A DNA stretch of 64,000 nt from an uncultured Rhodanobacteraceae bacterium (GCA_937928755.1 CALEZI010000101.1:30831-94830), one strand, 5' to 3'; shown: positions 7,691 to 17,020, counted from the stretch's first letter. The notes: generated by a model from the letters alone, not told the origin. Program-made: numbers and translations.

Positions 7691-8332
7691 TCAGCAAGTT
7701 GCCCTGTGGCTCGACGTCGAGCTCCGTTGCCACACCAGGCAACGGTTGTTGGCCGGCATCGCAACATCGGCGATCAGCCGCATGCCGATCGACGCCGCGA
7801 GGGTATCGACGGCGGCCTGATCGCGAATTCCCCGGTGCGGCGCGTCGGCCTTCAAGGCTTGATCGAAGTCGCGGTTGCTGTCGCTGGTGAACGCGCCGTC
7901 GTAGTTGAACGGTCCGTAGATGATCAGGACTGCGTCGTCGGTCAGCACTTGACCGAGCCCGCCGAACATCTGTTCGACCTCGGACCAACTCATGATGTGC
8001 AGCGTGTTTGCGCTGAAGGCTGCATCGAATTGCGCCTCCGGCCAGATGCCGCCCACGTCCAACGACAGGGCGTCCGGAGTGTTCGGCAGGCCTGCGTCCT
8101 GCAGCCATGCGCGGATGCCGGCGAGATTCTCCGCCCGGTCCGAGGTCTGCCAAAGCAGATGCGGGAATACGCTGGCGAAATGCACGGCGTGCTGACCGGT
8201 GCCGCTGCCGATCTCGATGACCTTTCGGCGATCAGCCAGATACTGTCGCAGCACTCGTTCGATCGGCTCTCGGTTGCGCTCGGTCGCTGGCGCGCAGGGC
8301 TTGAGGTTGGGGCCTGGATTGGTTGGCGACAT
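7691..8332 (-). CDS. DUF938 family SAM-dependent methyltransferase-like protein
   Basis: 213 residues from the ATG at 8332, chosen because PCAPATERNREPIERVLRQY is the usual N-terminus of the DUF938 family; the open frame extends further upstream without homology. The class I SAM-binding motif is visible as VIEIGSGTGQHAVHFA (about 37-52), followed by WQTSD, LSLDV and FNYDGAFTS. Members are cytoplasmic and uncharacterised; the methyl acceptor is unknown. It is convergent with the anti-sigma gene (40 bp between the stops). Confidence 0.85.
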   Translation of the reverse strand: MSPTNPGPNLKPCAPATERNREPIERVLRQYLADRRKVIEIGSGTGQHAVHFASVFPHLLWQTSDRAENLAGIRAWLQDAGLPNTPDALSLDVGGIWPEAQFDAAFSANTLHIMSWSEVEQMFGGLGQVLTDDAVLIIYGPFNYDGAFTSDSNRDFDQALKADAPHRGIRDQAAVDTLAASIGMRLIADVAMPANNRCLVWQRSSTSSHRATC

Positions 8333-8524
8333 GTCCGCCTGCGTGATCAGCGCGAATGGGGGCGCCGCCTGCAACGCGGCGCTCGGCCCGTCATTCTCGC
8401 CCAATGCGAGGCGTCTCGGGCGACGCCATTACCGTCGCCGCGCAACCGCACCCCGGCGGACCTTCGACAGCCGCTGTGCGCGCCACCGGGTGGCGTTTAC
8501 ACTGGCCACTGATGGAGGGATCCG

Positions 8525-9178
8525 ATGACGATGCGTTTGCTGGCTTGGAAACTCGACGGCTGCCTTCGCGTGGCTGCGGCCTTCACCGCCTTCGCCGTGG
8601 GATCGAGCGCTCAGGCCATTGCTGCCGAGCCGATCGGCTGGCGTGCCGACTGCCGGCTCGGTGAGCAGAGTTTTCAGGTGGACTTCGCGTCGGCCAGCGG
8701 CGATCCGGAAAGTGACGACATGCGCGTGTCGCTGATGTTGCCGCAACGGTCCGCGCTGCCGCTGCCGCTGCCGCTGACGCCGGGCGTTTTCCGGCCGCGA
8801 TCGGTGGTCTCCAATCAAGCCTCGGCGTGCACGCAACTCGGGGCCTATCTGATTCGCGATCAGATTCACCTGGCGGTCCCGCCGCGGCTGTTGTTGTGGC
8901 TGTCGGTTGCGGATCCTCCAGGCTGGGACCAACTCAGCCTGGTACTGATCGATCTGGGCGCAGGCAAGGTGCTGCACCACATCGAACGGGTGGCTCCGAT
9001 CAAGGACCCCGACGGTCGCCAGGGCCTGACGCTGCAGGTCCAGCCCGAGCACGTGATGGCCCGCCTGCAGCGACAATGGCTGAACAACACCGGCACCGAC
9101 GGGCCGGAAAACTCGATCGAGGACTGGTACCGGGTCGAGGTGCGGGCGGCGCGCATTCGCGGCAGTTGGGCGCGCTGA
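8525..9178 (+). CDS. Hypothetical exported protein
   Basis: 217 residues, not recognised. A long N-terminal hydrophobic stretch (about 14-34) ending in IAAEP suggests a signal peptide. The mature part has two cysteines (DCRLGEQ and ACTQLG), a proline-leucine stretch LPLPLPL, and a beta-rich pattern. No catalytic motif is apparent. A ribosome binding site (GGAGGGA, 8513-8519) precedes the ATG. It is divergent from the DUF938 gene and convergent with a membrane protein gene. Base composition matches its neighbours. Confidence 0.65.
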   Translation: MTMRLLAWKLDGCLRVAAAFTAFAVGSSAQAIAAEPIGWRADCRLGEQSFQVDFASASGDPESDDMRVSLMLPQRSALPLPLPLTPGVFRPRSVVSNQASACTQLGAYLIRDQIHLAVPPRLLLWLSVADPPGWDQLSLVLIDLGAGKVLHHIERVAPIKDPDGRQGLTLQVQPEHVMARLQRQWLNNTGTDGPENSIEDWYRVEVRAARIRGSWAR

Positions 9179-9286
9179 GCGACCCGACGATGCATGCGAC
9201 CACAGCGCTTCCCGTCGTGCTTCGGTAAACGACAACCGACACCGAGGCCCGGTACCAGCAAGTCCTGGCAAGTGCATCCGCCGCCC

Positions 9287-10036
9287 TCAGGCCCGTTGGG
9301 CGCGTCGCGCCAGCCCGTGCCAGACCGCGCCGGCCGTCAGCATCAGCATTGGAATGAGGCCGGGCTCGCCCTCGGCGACAATCATCAGGGCGAGCAGCAG
9401 CGCGCCGAGGACCAGGGTCAGCATCGACAGGATCGCGTGCACCTTGAGCTTCTGGAGGCGCACCGGCAGCGCAACGTCGGCGGCCACATGGAACAGCGCT
9501 GCGGACGCAAGCCACAACAGCGCAAAGAATCCGCACAGGATGGCGCCGCGATCGTCCCATCCGGCGATCAGCGCGTACGCCGCAATCGTCGCCTGGGTGG
9601 CCGCCATCGCCGCCAACGTGCGAGCCATGCCGGGTGGTTGCATTCGGGCGATCGCCGCGCCGATGAATCCGACCCCGAGCACACCTCCGAAGAGCAGGTT
9701 GGCGGGATCGTTCTCGGCGCCGATCATGCCTACGGCGAGATTCACCCAGACCAGCAGGAACGTGGTGACCACGGCCATGCCGAATCCGGCGCGGTACGCC
9801 GGACTGTCGCTCAACCACGCCGCCAGTTCCCAGGCGGCGCAGGCTGCGAGCAACATGACGCCGAAGACGAGGAAATCGGTTGCGTCCCAATCCACTTCCG
9901 CGGTGAACTGCATCGCCACCAGGGGCAGCAGCAACAGCATGGCGGAGCTGCCCCACACCACTATCCGCATCGGATTGCCGCGTCGTGTGCCACCGATCTG
10001 AATGTTCTCTGCCATGACTTGCCTGCGTTCGTTCAT
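9287..10036 (-). CDS. Hypothetical multi-pass inner membrane protein
   Basis: 249 residues with about seven hydrophobic segments (near 24-43, 52-72, 84-104, 112-132, 142-185, 200-220, 225-240), so an integral membrane protein. It is not CreD, which is larger, although the creBC pair is divergent next to it (124 bp). No family is recognised. The start could be MNERRQ (10036) or MAENIQ, seven codons in; the first is used. Confidence 0.65.
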   Translation of the reverse strand: MNERRQVMAENIQIGGTRRGNPMRIVVWGSSAMLLLLPLVAMQFTAEVDWDATDFLVFGVMLLAACAAWELAAWLSDSPAYRAGFGMAVVTTFLLVWVNLAVGMIGAENDPANLLFGGVLGVGFIGAAIARMQPPGMARTLAAMAATQATIAAYALIAGWDDRGAILCGFFALLWLASAALFHVAADVALPVRLQKLKVHAILSMLTLVLGALLLALMIVAEGEPGLIPMLMLTAGAVWHGLARRAQRA

Positions 10037-10160
10037 GTCGGCAGCGAGTCTGGCTTGGCATTGTGTGCCCAGTATGGGCGAGTGGCTTGCGCTTGCTGCT
10101 GGCGACGCAAATTTGCCCGATGATCAGTGGCTGACTTGAGGGCAGTCGTACGGAGACACC

Positions 10161-10823
10161 ATGGCGCGGGTGCTGCTGGTCGAGGACGAAGGTGCGATCG
10201 CGCAAACCGTCGAGTTCGCCTTGCGCGCAGACGGGTTTGAAACCGCGCATGCGATGACCGGTCGGGCTGCGCTGGGGCTCGCCGCGAGCGGCGCCTTCGA
10301 CCTCGCCATCGTCGATGTCGGCCTGCCCGATATCGACGGTTTTGCCGTGTGCCAGGCGCTCCGGCGCGACCGCGACCTGCCGGTGATCTTCCTGACCGCG
10401 CGCGCTGCGGAATCCGAACGCGTCCGTGGCCTGGAACTTGGCGCCGACGACTATGTGGCCAAGCCCTTCTCGCCGCGCGAACTGGTGGCGCGGGTGCGCG
10501 CGGTGCTGCGGCGCAGCCTGGGCACGCCGACACCCACCGGCTTCGAACACGATGCGAATGGCCAACGCGTGCGCTTTCGCGGCCGCCTGCTCGACCTCAC
10601 CCGCTACGAATACCGCCTGCTGGCGGCGCTGCTGCAACGCCCCGGTGCGATCCTGACGCGCGCCCAGTTGCTCGACCGTGTTTGCGGACACGACAGTGAA
10701 TCGTCGGATCGCGCCGTCGACACCCACGTCAAGACGCTGCGAGCGAAACTGCGCGAAGTCGATGCCGACGCCGACCCGATCCGCACCCAGCGCGGCCTCG
10801 GTTACTCGCTGCAGGTGGATTAG
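10161..10823 (+). CDS. creB: CreB-like response regulator (OmpR family)
   Basis: 220 residues. Receiver domain 1-115 with acidic pocket EDE (8-10), phosphoacceptor Asp52 (IVDVGLPDIDG), the conserved threonine in FLTARA and Lys101 (VAKPFSPREL). A winged-helix DNA-binding domain follows (about 125-218: LLDLTRYEYRLLAALLQRPG, VDTHVKTLRAKLR, RTQRGLGYSLQ). It should be phosphorylated by the kinase encoded three bases downstream. CreB in enterics controls carbon and minimal-medium response genes and, in some species, beta-lactamase; the regulon here is unknown. No creD homologue is adjacent. Confidence 0.85.
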   Translation: MARVLLVEDEGAIAQTVEFALRADGFETAHAMTGRAALGLAASGAFDLAIVDVGLPDIDGFAVCQALRRDRDLPVIFLTARAAESERVRGLELGADDYVAKPFSPRELVARVRAVLRRSLGTPTPTGFEHDANGQRVRFRGRLLDLTRYEYRLLAALLQRPGAILTRAQLLDRVCGHDSESSDRAVDTHVKTLRAKLREVDADADPIRTQRGLGYSLQVD

Positions 10824-10826
10824 CCG

Positions 10827-12281
10827 ATGCGCATCGGGCTGCGCATCCTGATCGGCACCTTTGTCATCGTCGCGCTGGCGGCGCTACTGCTGGCCCAGGT
10901 GTTCGTTGCGCAGGTGAAGCCGGGCGTGCGCCAGGCGCAGGAGGACTCGCTGGTCGACATGGCAAACGCGCTGGCCGAACTGGCCAGCGACGACATGCTG
11001 GCGGGCCGGATCGGCGACGGGCGCTTCGCCGAACGCCTGCGCGCAATTCGCGAACGCGATCCCGGTGCGCAGATCTGGGGCTTCGCCAAACGCGCGAGCA
11101 ACTACCGGGTCTACGTGACCGACATCCGCGGCACGGTCGTTTTCGACAGTAGCGGTCGCGACCTGGGCCGCGATTATTCGCGCTGGAACGACGTCCACCT
11201 GACGCTGCAGGGCCGCTATGGCGCGCGCTCGACCGCGGAGGATCCGCACGACCCGGACGCCACCGTGATGCACGTCGCCGCGCCGATTCGCGATGACGCC
11301 GGTCGCATCGTCGGCTCACTCACCGTGGCCAAGCCGAATCGAGCGATTGCCCCGTTCATCGAGCGCAGTCAGAACATCGTGCTCGCGTGGGGTGCGCTGC
11401 TGCTGGGCGTCGCCTTGTTGGTCGGTGTCGCAGCGGCGAGCTGGCTGTCGCGCCAGTTGGACGCGCTGCGCCGCTACGCGCAGGCGGTCGCCGCCGGCGA
11501 GCGCGCAACGCTGCCGCGCGCGGCCGGCGAGTTCGCCGAACTCGGGCAGGCGCTGGGTTCCATGCGTGCGCAGCTCGAAGGCAAACAATACGTCGAGCGC
11601 TATGTGCAGGAACTGACGCACGAGATGAAAAGCCCGCTGGCGGCAATCCGCGCCAGCGCTGAGCTGCTCGAACAACCCCTGGCGGCGGAAGATCGGGCGC
11701 GTTTTGCCGGCGCCATCGGCGCCCAGAGCGAGCGCCTGGCGCAGATGGTGGAACGTTTGCTGGCGCTGGCGGCGGTCGAGCATCGGCAACAGCTCGAATC
11801 GCCGCAGATCGTCGATATTGCCGACCTGCTCGACAGCGTCGCGAGCGACAGTCGTTCGCTGCTCGCGACCCGCGGGTTACAACTTGCGCTTCGCGTGGAC
11901 GGCACGCCACGCGTGCGCGGCGATCCCTTCTTGCTGCGCCAGGCGCTGGAAAACCTGGTCGACAACGCGTCGAGTTTTGCGCCGTCAGGCACGCTCATCG
12001 AAGTGGAAACGGACGCTCAGGATGGATTTGTCCAGATCCGCGTCAGTGATCGTGGGCCGGGAATCCCGGATTACGCCCTGCCGCGGGTGTTCGAACGCTT
12101 CTATTCGCTGCCGCGCCCGCAGGGCGGTCACCGAGGCAGCGGACTCGGCCTGTGTTTCGTCGCCCAGGTCGCAGATCTGCATGGCGGCAGTGCGACGCTC
12201 GACAACCGAGCGGGGGGCGGCGCCCGTGCGACGCTGCGCTTGCCGCTCACCGAGCATTCCGTAACGCATCGAGTTCAATGA
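10827..12281 (+). CDS. creC: CreC-like sensor histidine kinase
   Basis: 484 residues. A transmembrane segment (about 7-27), a periplasmic sensor region (28-180) containing AQIWGFAKRASNYRVYVTD and DSSGRDLGRDYSRWNDV as in CreC, a second membrane segment (about 188-210), then HAMP-like and kinase domains. The H-box ELTHEMKSPLAAIRAS has phosphorylatable His265. Also present are N-box LENLVDNASSF, G1 DRGPGIPD and G2 GSGLGLCF. It is the partner of the regulator three bases upstream, in one operon. Its 3' end overlaps the convergent radical SAM gene by 7 bp. Confidence 0.85.
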   Translation: MRIGLRILIGTFVIVALAALLLAQVFVAQVKPGVRQAQEDSLVDMANALAELASDDMLAGRIGDGRFAERLRAIRERDPGAQIWGFAKRASNYRVYVTDIRGTVVFDSSGRDLGRDYSRWNDVHLTLQGRYGARSTAEDPHDPDATVMHVAAPIRDDAGRIVGSLTVAKPNRAIAPFIERSQNIVLAWGALLLGVALLVGVAAASWLSRQLDALRRYAQAVAAGERATLPRAAGEFAELGQALGSMRAQLEGKQYVERYVQELTHEMKSPLAAIRASAELLEQPLAAEDRARFAGAIGAQSERLAQMVERLLALAAVEHRQQLESPQIVDIADLLDSVASDSRSLLATRGLQLALRVDGTPRVRGDPFLLRQALENLVDNASSFAPSGTLIEVETDAQDGFVQIRVSDRGPGIPDYALPRVFERFYSLPRPQGGHRGSGLGLCFVAQVADLHGGSATLDNRAGGGARATLRLPLTEHSVTHRVQ

Positions 12282-13582
12282 CGTTTGCAGTCCGTCTCCC
12301 GGCGCGCGCTGGAAGAAGGGAGCTGCAACGGCGCGCCCAGGTTTTGCGCGGCCTGCAGGGAATCGATGCGAAAACGCCGGTGGTCATCAGTGCAGCCGCG
12401 ACAGACCGTCAGGCAGGGCTGACCTGCGCGCATCGAAGCGCGTAGTTCGGATAGCAGCGCGGCGTTATAGGCGCCTGCCATGACCGACTCGACCGGCCCG
12501 AGGCCGACGTCGGCATAGGGACACAGGCGCGCGTCACCACGACTGCGCGCAAATCCGTACTTCCAGGCTGCGGCGCAGTAGGGCAGTTCGAGTTGCAGGT
12601 TTTCGGCGCGCACGCGTTGCCTGAGCGCTCGCAGAGACTGCAGATGGCGCTCGAGCCTGCGTTCGAGTTCCGCCCGCTGCTGCTCGGGCTCAAGACCGTG
12701 GATGAACGCTACCGATGCCGCACCGCCCTGCTCGGGCCAGGATTCCAGCGGCTCCGGCTGCGCCTCGGGTGTGCTGCGCGCGGCGGAGGCCTTCGACAGG
12801 TCGGACGGGTCGACAACGGTGTTGCGCCCGGGCAGGAAATGCAGGGCTGCGAGGTTGTTGAAGATGCGAACCTGCGGGTAGCGAAGCCGTGCGAGATCGA
12901 GCTGCTCGCGGAACACCGGCGCGTCGTCCTCGCACAGTTCCAGCGTCGGCGTGTGATCGACCGGACTCAGATGCACCTCCTGCATGCCCAGGGCTGCGGC
13001 CAGCGCGACGATATCGGCTACCTCGCGAAGGTTGAGCCGCGACACCACCGTACTGGTCACCAGTTGGGTGTGCGGCGCAGCCGCCCGCAGCGCGCGGATG
13101 TTGTCGACCACGCGTGCGAAGTGGCCGCCGCTGCGCAGCGTTTCGAACGTCGTCGCAGTCGCGCCATCGAGGCTCACGCTGATTCGGTCGAGATCGCGCA
13201 GCCAGTTCAGGCGTCGATCGATCAGTTCGCCGTTGGTGAACAGATGGGCGTGGCAGCCGTAACGACGCAGCCAGGGCAGGAAGCGGCCCAGACCCGGGTA
13301 CAACAGGGGCTCGCCGAGGCCGGCGATCATCACTGTATCGATGTACGGCAGACTGTTGATCAGAGTGTCGATCTGATCGCGGTTCAGCGAGTAGCGACCC
13401 ATGTCCAGCTTGGACTGGTGACACATCGGACAACGGTAGTTGCAGCGACTGCTGAAGTCGACTTCGAGGTGGCACGGCCGCGCCTGAGCTTCGGCCACGC
13501 CCGCCAAGGCTTCCAGATCATTCAGTTCGCCATTGACGCGTTTCAGCGCGGTCAGCAGGGCAGGGAACTCAGACGCACGCAT
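12275..13582 (-). CDS. Radical SAM protein with C-terminal SPASM/twitch-like cysteines
   Basis: 435 residues. The radical SAM cluster motif is C47-N-Y-R-C51-P-M-C54 (CX3CX2C) after EVDFSSRCNYR. GLGEPLLYPG corresponds to the GGE-type SAM-binding motif and SVSLDGATATTFETLR to later core strands. The C-terminal third has more cysteines (YCAAAWKYGFARSRGDARLCPYADVG and CLTVCRGCTDD), a pattern of SPASM or twitch auxiliary Fe-S domains in peptide- and sugar-modifying enzymes. An insertion rich in charged residues (about 265-330) separates the two parts. No precursor peptide gene was recognised beside it, so the substrate is unknown. It overlaps creC tail-to-tail. Confidence 0.8.
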   Translation of the reverse strand: MRASEFPALLTALKRVNGELNDLEALAGVAEAQARPCHLEVDFSSRCNYRCPMCHQSKLDMGRYSLNRDQIDTLINSLPYIDTVMIAGLGEPLLYPGLGRFLPWLRRYGCHAHLFTNGELIDRRLNWLRDLDRISVSLDGATATTFETLRSGGHFARVVDNIRALRAAAPHTQLVTSTVVSRLNLREVADIVALAAALGMQEVHLSPVDHTPTLELCEDDAPVFREQLDLARLRYPQVRIFNNLAALHFLPGRNTVVDPSDLSKASAARSTPEAQPEPLESWPEQGGAASVAFIHGLEPEQQRAELERRLERHLQSLRALRQRVRAENLQLELPYCAAAWKYGFARSRGDARLCPYADVGLGPVESVMAGAYNAALLSELRASMRAGQPCLTVCRGCTDDHRRFRIDSLQAAQNLGAPLQLPSSSARRETDCKRH

Positions 13583-13635
13583 GAAGAGGGTCCATCAAGC
13601 CACAGCACTGCAAATGCGGCATCGCAGGATAGTGA

Positions 13636-13806
13636 AGCCTGGGGGAATTGTGGCTGCTCGGATCGCTGCTGGGCGCCATCCCGCGGCCGATCGCCGATGG
13701 CGGCTACGATCTGATCGGCCGCATTCGCTACCGACTCGCCGGAAGATTGGCCGAGGACTCCTGCCCATGGGTGCCGGCGCAGATCGCGTCGCGAATGCTG
13801 AGATAA
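13636..13806 (+). pseudogene. Remnant of a DCC-family (YuxK-type) thiol-disulfide oxidoreductase
   Basis: A frame of about 56 codons encodes LLGSLLGAIPRPIADGGYDL followed by RIRYRLAG and a TAA stop. This matches the C-terminal third of DCC-family proteins (pattern LLR.IP..LRD..YD...RNRYR.FGR). The frame is closed just upstream by TAG TGA (13630-13635), and the N-terminal half with the catalytic DxxCxxC is absent, so this is a decayed remnant rather than a gene. It occupies most of the 304-bp gap between two minus-strand genes. Confidence 0.6.
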
Positions 13807-13886
13807 GTGCCGGGCGCGGACAGTTGCTGTCGCCCAGGGCGTTTGTCCGTCGTGGACCCTTTGTCAATCGTCAGTTCTGGCATGGC

Positions 13887-15026
13887 TCACCCAACCCAAC
13901 GCCGCAGCGGCGTGCGCCGTACCAGTATTTCGTAGCTGACGACGCACAAAACCAGCGTTGCAGACACCGCGAAGGCGAACTTTGCGGGCCACGGCCAGTT
14001 CAAGTCCATCAGCAGGTACTGGATGGCGAACAACAGCGGCAGGTGCATCAGGTAGGTCCAATAGGCGCTTGCGGCAAGGTAGCGCAGCCAGGCGCGCGGC
14101 TGCGCCAGCGCGCGCAGGCCGAAGACCAGGCAGGCCAGTGTCGCCCAGCCGGCGATCAGCGCCTGGAGCGCGGCGACGTCCCATGAAGCATTGCCGGGCA
14201 CCAGTACCACACCCAGCGCGCGCAGAAAAAGTGCGTATGCGAGCAGGCACGCGAAGGTCGCCGGCAACAGCCAGCGGCGCAGCGAATCCAGGGATTCGAG
14301 GCGGCCGAACAGCGCCACACCCAGCGCGTAGAACGGGCCGTAGACGCCGATCGCCCAGAACTGCGGCAGCAGTCCCTCGGGCGCCGGGTGCGGCGCCGAG
14401 GTCAGGGCGAAGCCGGGCCACAGCAACAGCGGCAGGCTGAGCGCCACCCAGGGCATGCCGAGCGCCAGCCAGCGCTGCAGCAGACCGCCGAGTTCGAGTA
14501 CACGCCCCACCCAATGCAGCACGCCAAACAGCAGCAGGTAATGCAGGAACCACAGATGACCCGTGCCGGGCGGTGGCGCTTGCGCATCGGGCATGGCCAT
14601 CCACTCGCGCACCATCTGCAGCAGCGGTGATGGATATAGTGTGGCTTCGGCGGCCCAGCCGGTCGCCATGGCCACGCTCAGGTGCACCAGCGGCCAGGCG
14701 ACCAGAAACGGCAGCAGTATGCGCCGCACGCGCTGCCGCGCCAGGCCGCTCATGCCGCGCCGTTGCAACAGCGAGGCGCTGAAATAGCCGGCGACCAAAA
14801 AGAACAGCGGCATGCGAACCAGATGCGGCAGCCATACCAGCGCGTCGATCAGCGGTGCATGCTGGCGATCCGCAGCCGGCCACCACGGATGCAGCAACGG
14901 GCTGTACGCCAGCGCAGCGTGGAACAGTACGCCGGCCAGCATCGCCAGCGCGCGCAGATGGTCCAGCGCGTGCACGCGCGTACCATTCGGCTCGTCCGCG
15001 GACGCGTCGGTCAGAGACGGGTTCAT
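13887..15026 (-). CDS. Acyltransferase 3 / OpgC-like integral membrane acyltransferase
   Basis: 379 residues with about ten hydrophobic segments. The N-terminus ALDHLRALAMLAGVLFHAAL (19-38) carries the conserved Arg and His36 of acyltransferase-3/OpgC proteins, followed by MPLFFLVAGYFSASLLQRRG (about 87-106), also typical. These enzymes transfer acyl groups to sugars or glucans at the inner membrane; the acceptor is unknown. The gene follows the ABC permease gene in the same direction with a 9-bp gap, so it may be co-transcribed with that operon. Confidence 0.85.
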   Translation of the reverse strand: MNPSLTDASADEPNGTRVHALDHLRALAMLAGVLFHAALAYSPLLHPWWPAADRQHAPLIDALVWLPHLVRMPLFFLVAGYFSASLLQRRGMSGLARQRVRRILLPFLVAWPLVHLSVAMATGWAAEATLYPSPLLQMVREWMAMPDAQAPPPGTGHLWFLHYLLLFGVLHWVGRVLELGGLLQRWLALGMPWVALSLPLLLWPGFALTSAPHPAPEGLLPQFWAIGVYGPFYALGVALFGRLESLDSLRRWLLPATFACLLAYALFLRALGVVLVPGNASWDVAALQALIAGWATLACLVFGLRALAQPRAWLRYLAASAYWTYLMHLPLLFAIQYLLMDLNWPWPAKFAFAVSATLVLCVVSYEILVRRTPLRRWVG

Positions 15027-15035
15027 CGGCGTTGC

Positions 15036-15719
15036 TCAGTAGAATGCGGGCTTGCGACCGTGCCACCAGGCGGTGAAACCGAGGGCTGCCAGGCTGAGCA
15101 GGACCTGCGCCGACAGAATCAGCACCGCAGGCAGGCTCCAGACGATGGCATCCGCACGCGCTGGGATGGAAATGGCGTCGATCTGCCCCAGCAGCATGAT
15201 CAGCGGATTGACCAGCAGGTTGCTGGCAATCATCGCGAAGGTGTTCCAGCCTTCGCTCTCCACTTGCATTGCCACCATCAGCGAAACGCTGTAGGCGAGC
15301 AGGATGTGGCCGTAGATCAACAACGAGTACACCACCAGGCCGTCCGGCAGCGGCGTCGTCAGGACCACCACCAGGGTTCCCAGCAGCAGCAGGCCAAAGG
15401 GCACACCGAAGGTCAACAGGTTGCCGGCCAGCTTGGCCAACGTGAAGTCCAGCGGCGACAGCGGCAAGCTCATGACGAAAGCCAGCGTCTGCTCCTTGCG
15501 CTCCACCAGCAGCGAGTTCGAGATCGAAAAGCACGACCCGGCGACCAGCACAATGATCAGCAGCAACGATCCAAGGTAAAAGGCCCACGGCCGTGCCAGG
15601 CCGAGCAGCGCCAGCGCGACGATGCCGGCCAGCACATAGGCGGCGAGCTGCTTCTGGAACAACTGCCAGTCCTTGATCACCAGCAGGCGGATCAGTGGCA
15701 GGTTGAGGACCTGGTTCAT
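15036..15719 (-). CDS. ABC-2 type transporter permease
   Basis: 227 residues with six predicted transmembrane segments and the ABC-2 permease layout. The N-terminus contains LVIKDWQLFQKQLAAYVLAG and the loop LLVERKEQTLAFVMSLPLSP is typical of ABC-2 permeases next to YtrA-type regulators. It overlaps the ATPase gene by 4 bp (ATGA-type coupling) and would form the membrane part of the same exporter. The substrate is unknown; such operons often respond to cell-envelope stress. Confidence 0.85.
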   Translation of the reverse strand: MNQVLNLPLIRLLVIKDWQLFQKQLAAYVLAGIVALALLGLARPWAFYLGSLLLIIVLVAGSCFSISNSLLVERKEQTLAFVMSLPLSPLDFTLAKLAGNLLTFGVPFGLLLLGTLVVVLTTPLPDGLVVYSLLIYGHILLAYSVSLMVAMQVESEGWNTFAMIASNLLVNPLIMLLGQIDAISIPARADAIVWSLPAVLILSAQVLLSLAALGFTAWWHGRKPAFY

Positions 15720-16600
15720 GCGGCACCTCCGGCGCGTACGGCAGTCACGAAAATGTCCTCCAGCGCCATCGGATCGACGCGCTGCACGGTCAACCCTTGC
15801 GCAGCCAGGCGCTCGGGCAGGTCATCGCGCCAGGCGCGCAGCTTGACCTCGATCTGGCTGCCGGCGCTGCGCACCTGGGCCACTTCCGGCCAGTTCGCCA
15901 ATGTCGGCGGCAAGCTCCCGAGGCACAACACACGGCGCCAGTCGTCGAGGAAGCTTTCTTTGTCGCGGTGCGCCAACAGGCGACCGCCGTGCAGGAAAGC
16001 GATGTGGTCGGCCAGTTGCTCGACGTCGTGCGTGTTGTGCGAGGAGAACAGCACGCTGCGGCGCTCGTCGCGCAGCACGTCGGCGAGCGCTTCCAGCACC
16101 TCCGCGCGCGCCACCGGATCCAGACCGGTGGTCGGTTCGTCGAGCAGCAGCAGGCGCGGCCGTCGTGCGAGGCACAGCAACAGCAGTGCCTTGACGCGCT
16201 GGCCATGCGAATAGCCGCCGATCGGCTGCTGCGCGCGCAAGTCGAAGCGACGCATCAGGCTGGCGGCGTAGTTGTCGTCCCATTCGGGGTAGATCTGGCG
16301 CACCAGCGCGATATGCCAATCCAGGCTCTGGCTGCGATACAGGCGCATGTCCTCGGACGCGAAACCGATGCCACGCTTGGCCGCGACCTGCGCCTGCGGC
16401 AGGCGATGCCCGAGCACGTCAATGCTGCCCGCATCGGGCGCCGCCAGGCCGGTGAGCAGGCGCAACAAGGTGGTCTTGCCGGCGCCGTTGACACCGACCA
16501 GGCCCATGACCTCGCCTTCGGCCAGGGTCAGCGAAACATCCTGCAGCGCAAAGTGGGGATAGCGCTTGCACAGGCCGGACACGGCAAAAGCGGCCGTCAT
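15716..16600 (-). CDS. ABC transporter ATP-binding protein (YtrB-like)
   Basis: 294 residues. Walker A GVNGAGKTT (36-44), signature YSHGQ (130-134) in place of the usual LSGGQ, Walker B LLLLDEP (150-156), and the H-loop SSHNTHDVEQLAD. The C-terminal part (about 220-294) is the extension common in this subfamily. It overlaps the upstream GntR-type gene and the downstream permease gene by 4 bp each, so the three genes form one translationally coupled operon. Confidence 0.9.
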   Translation of the reverse strand: MTAAFAVSGLCKRYPHFALQDVSLTLAEGEVMGLVGVNGAGKTTLLRLLTGLAAPDAGSIDVLGHRLPQAQVAAKRGIGFASEDMRLYRSQSLDWHIALVRQIYPEWDDNYAASLMRRFDLRAQQPIGGYSHGQRVKALLLLCLARRPRLLLLDEPTTGLDPVARAEVLEALADVLRDERRSVLFSSHNTHDVEQLADHIAFLHGGRLLAHRDKESFLDDWRRVLCLGSLPPTLANWPEVAQVRSAGSQIEVKLRAWRDDLPERLAAQGLTVQRVDPMALEDIFVTAVRAGGAA

Positions 16601-17007
16601 GGGAGGTTTCCTTGCGTTGGGGTGGGGGTGGATTCCGCGGCATCGAGTTCGACGTCGAGTCGCTGGTGCAGTTGCCCGCGGTCGAGGCCAAGGCGTGTGG
16701 CGTGCGCGATCGCGTCCACCAGGCTCCGCGTCAATGCGTCCTCGAACAGGCCGCGCGCCTGGTCCAGGCGTTCGGCGACCACCGAGCCTTTGCCGTGGCG
16801 GGTTGCGATCAGGCCGGCACGCTCCAGATCCTCGTAGGCGCGCTTGACCGTGATGACGCTGACGCCGCTGGATGCGGCCAGTTCACGGATCGACGGCAGC
16901 GCCTGTCCAGGCAGCCAGTCGCCCGCCATCACCCGCGTGGTGATCTGGTCGATGATCTGCTGGTACATCGGCCGCGCATCGCTGGCCGACAGGAGGAGGA
17001 CGTTCAC
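16597..17007 (-). CDS. GntR family regulator, YtrA subfamily
   Basis: 136 residues: a winged-helix GntR domain (about 12-75: MYQQIIDQITTRVMAGDWLP, LPSIRELAASSGVSVITVKR, DLERAGLIATRHGKGSVV) and the short alpha-helical tail of the YtrA subfamily in place of a large effector domain. These regulators usually repress the ABC exporter encoded with them. The promoter at 17043-17071 carries repeated half-sites over its -10 box, consistent with autorepression. The ATG at 17007 leaves a short 5' leader. Confidence 0.9.
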   Translation of the reverse strand: MNVLLLSASDARPMYQQIIDQITTRVMAGDWLPGQALPSIRELAASSGVSVITVKRAYEDLERAGLIATRHGKGSVVAERLDQARGLFEDALTRSLVDAIAHATRLGLDRGQLHQRLDVELDAAESTPTPTQGNLP

Positions 17008-17020
17008 GTGCGATCGGGCA

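Noticed and set aside
9287..10036. CreD homologue next to creBC
   Set aside because: The protein is about half the length of CreD, transcribed divergently, and lacks the CreD topology.
12275..13582. Peptide-modification (RiPP) cluster around the radical SAM gene
   Set aside because: No precursor peptide, recognition-element protein or transporter pairs with it; the nearby ABC operon has its own regulator.
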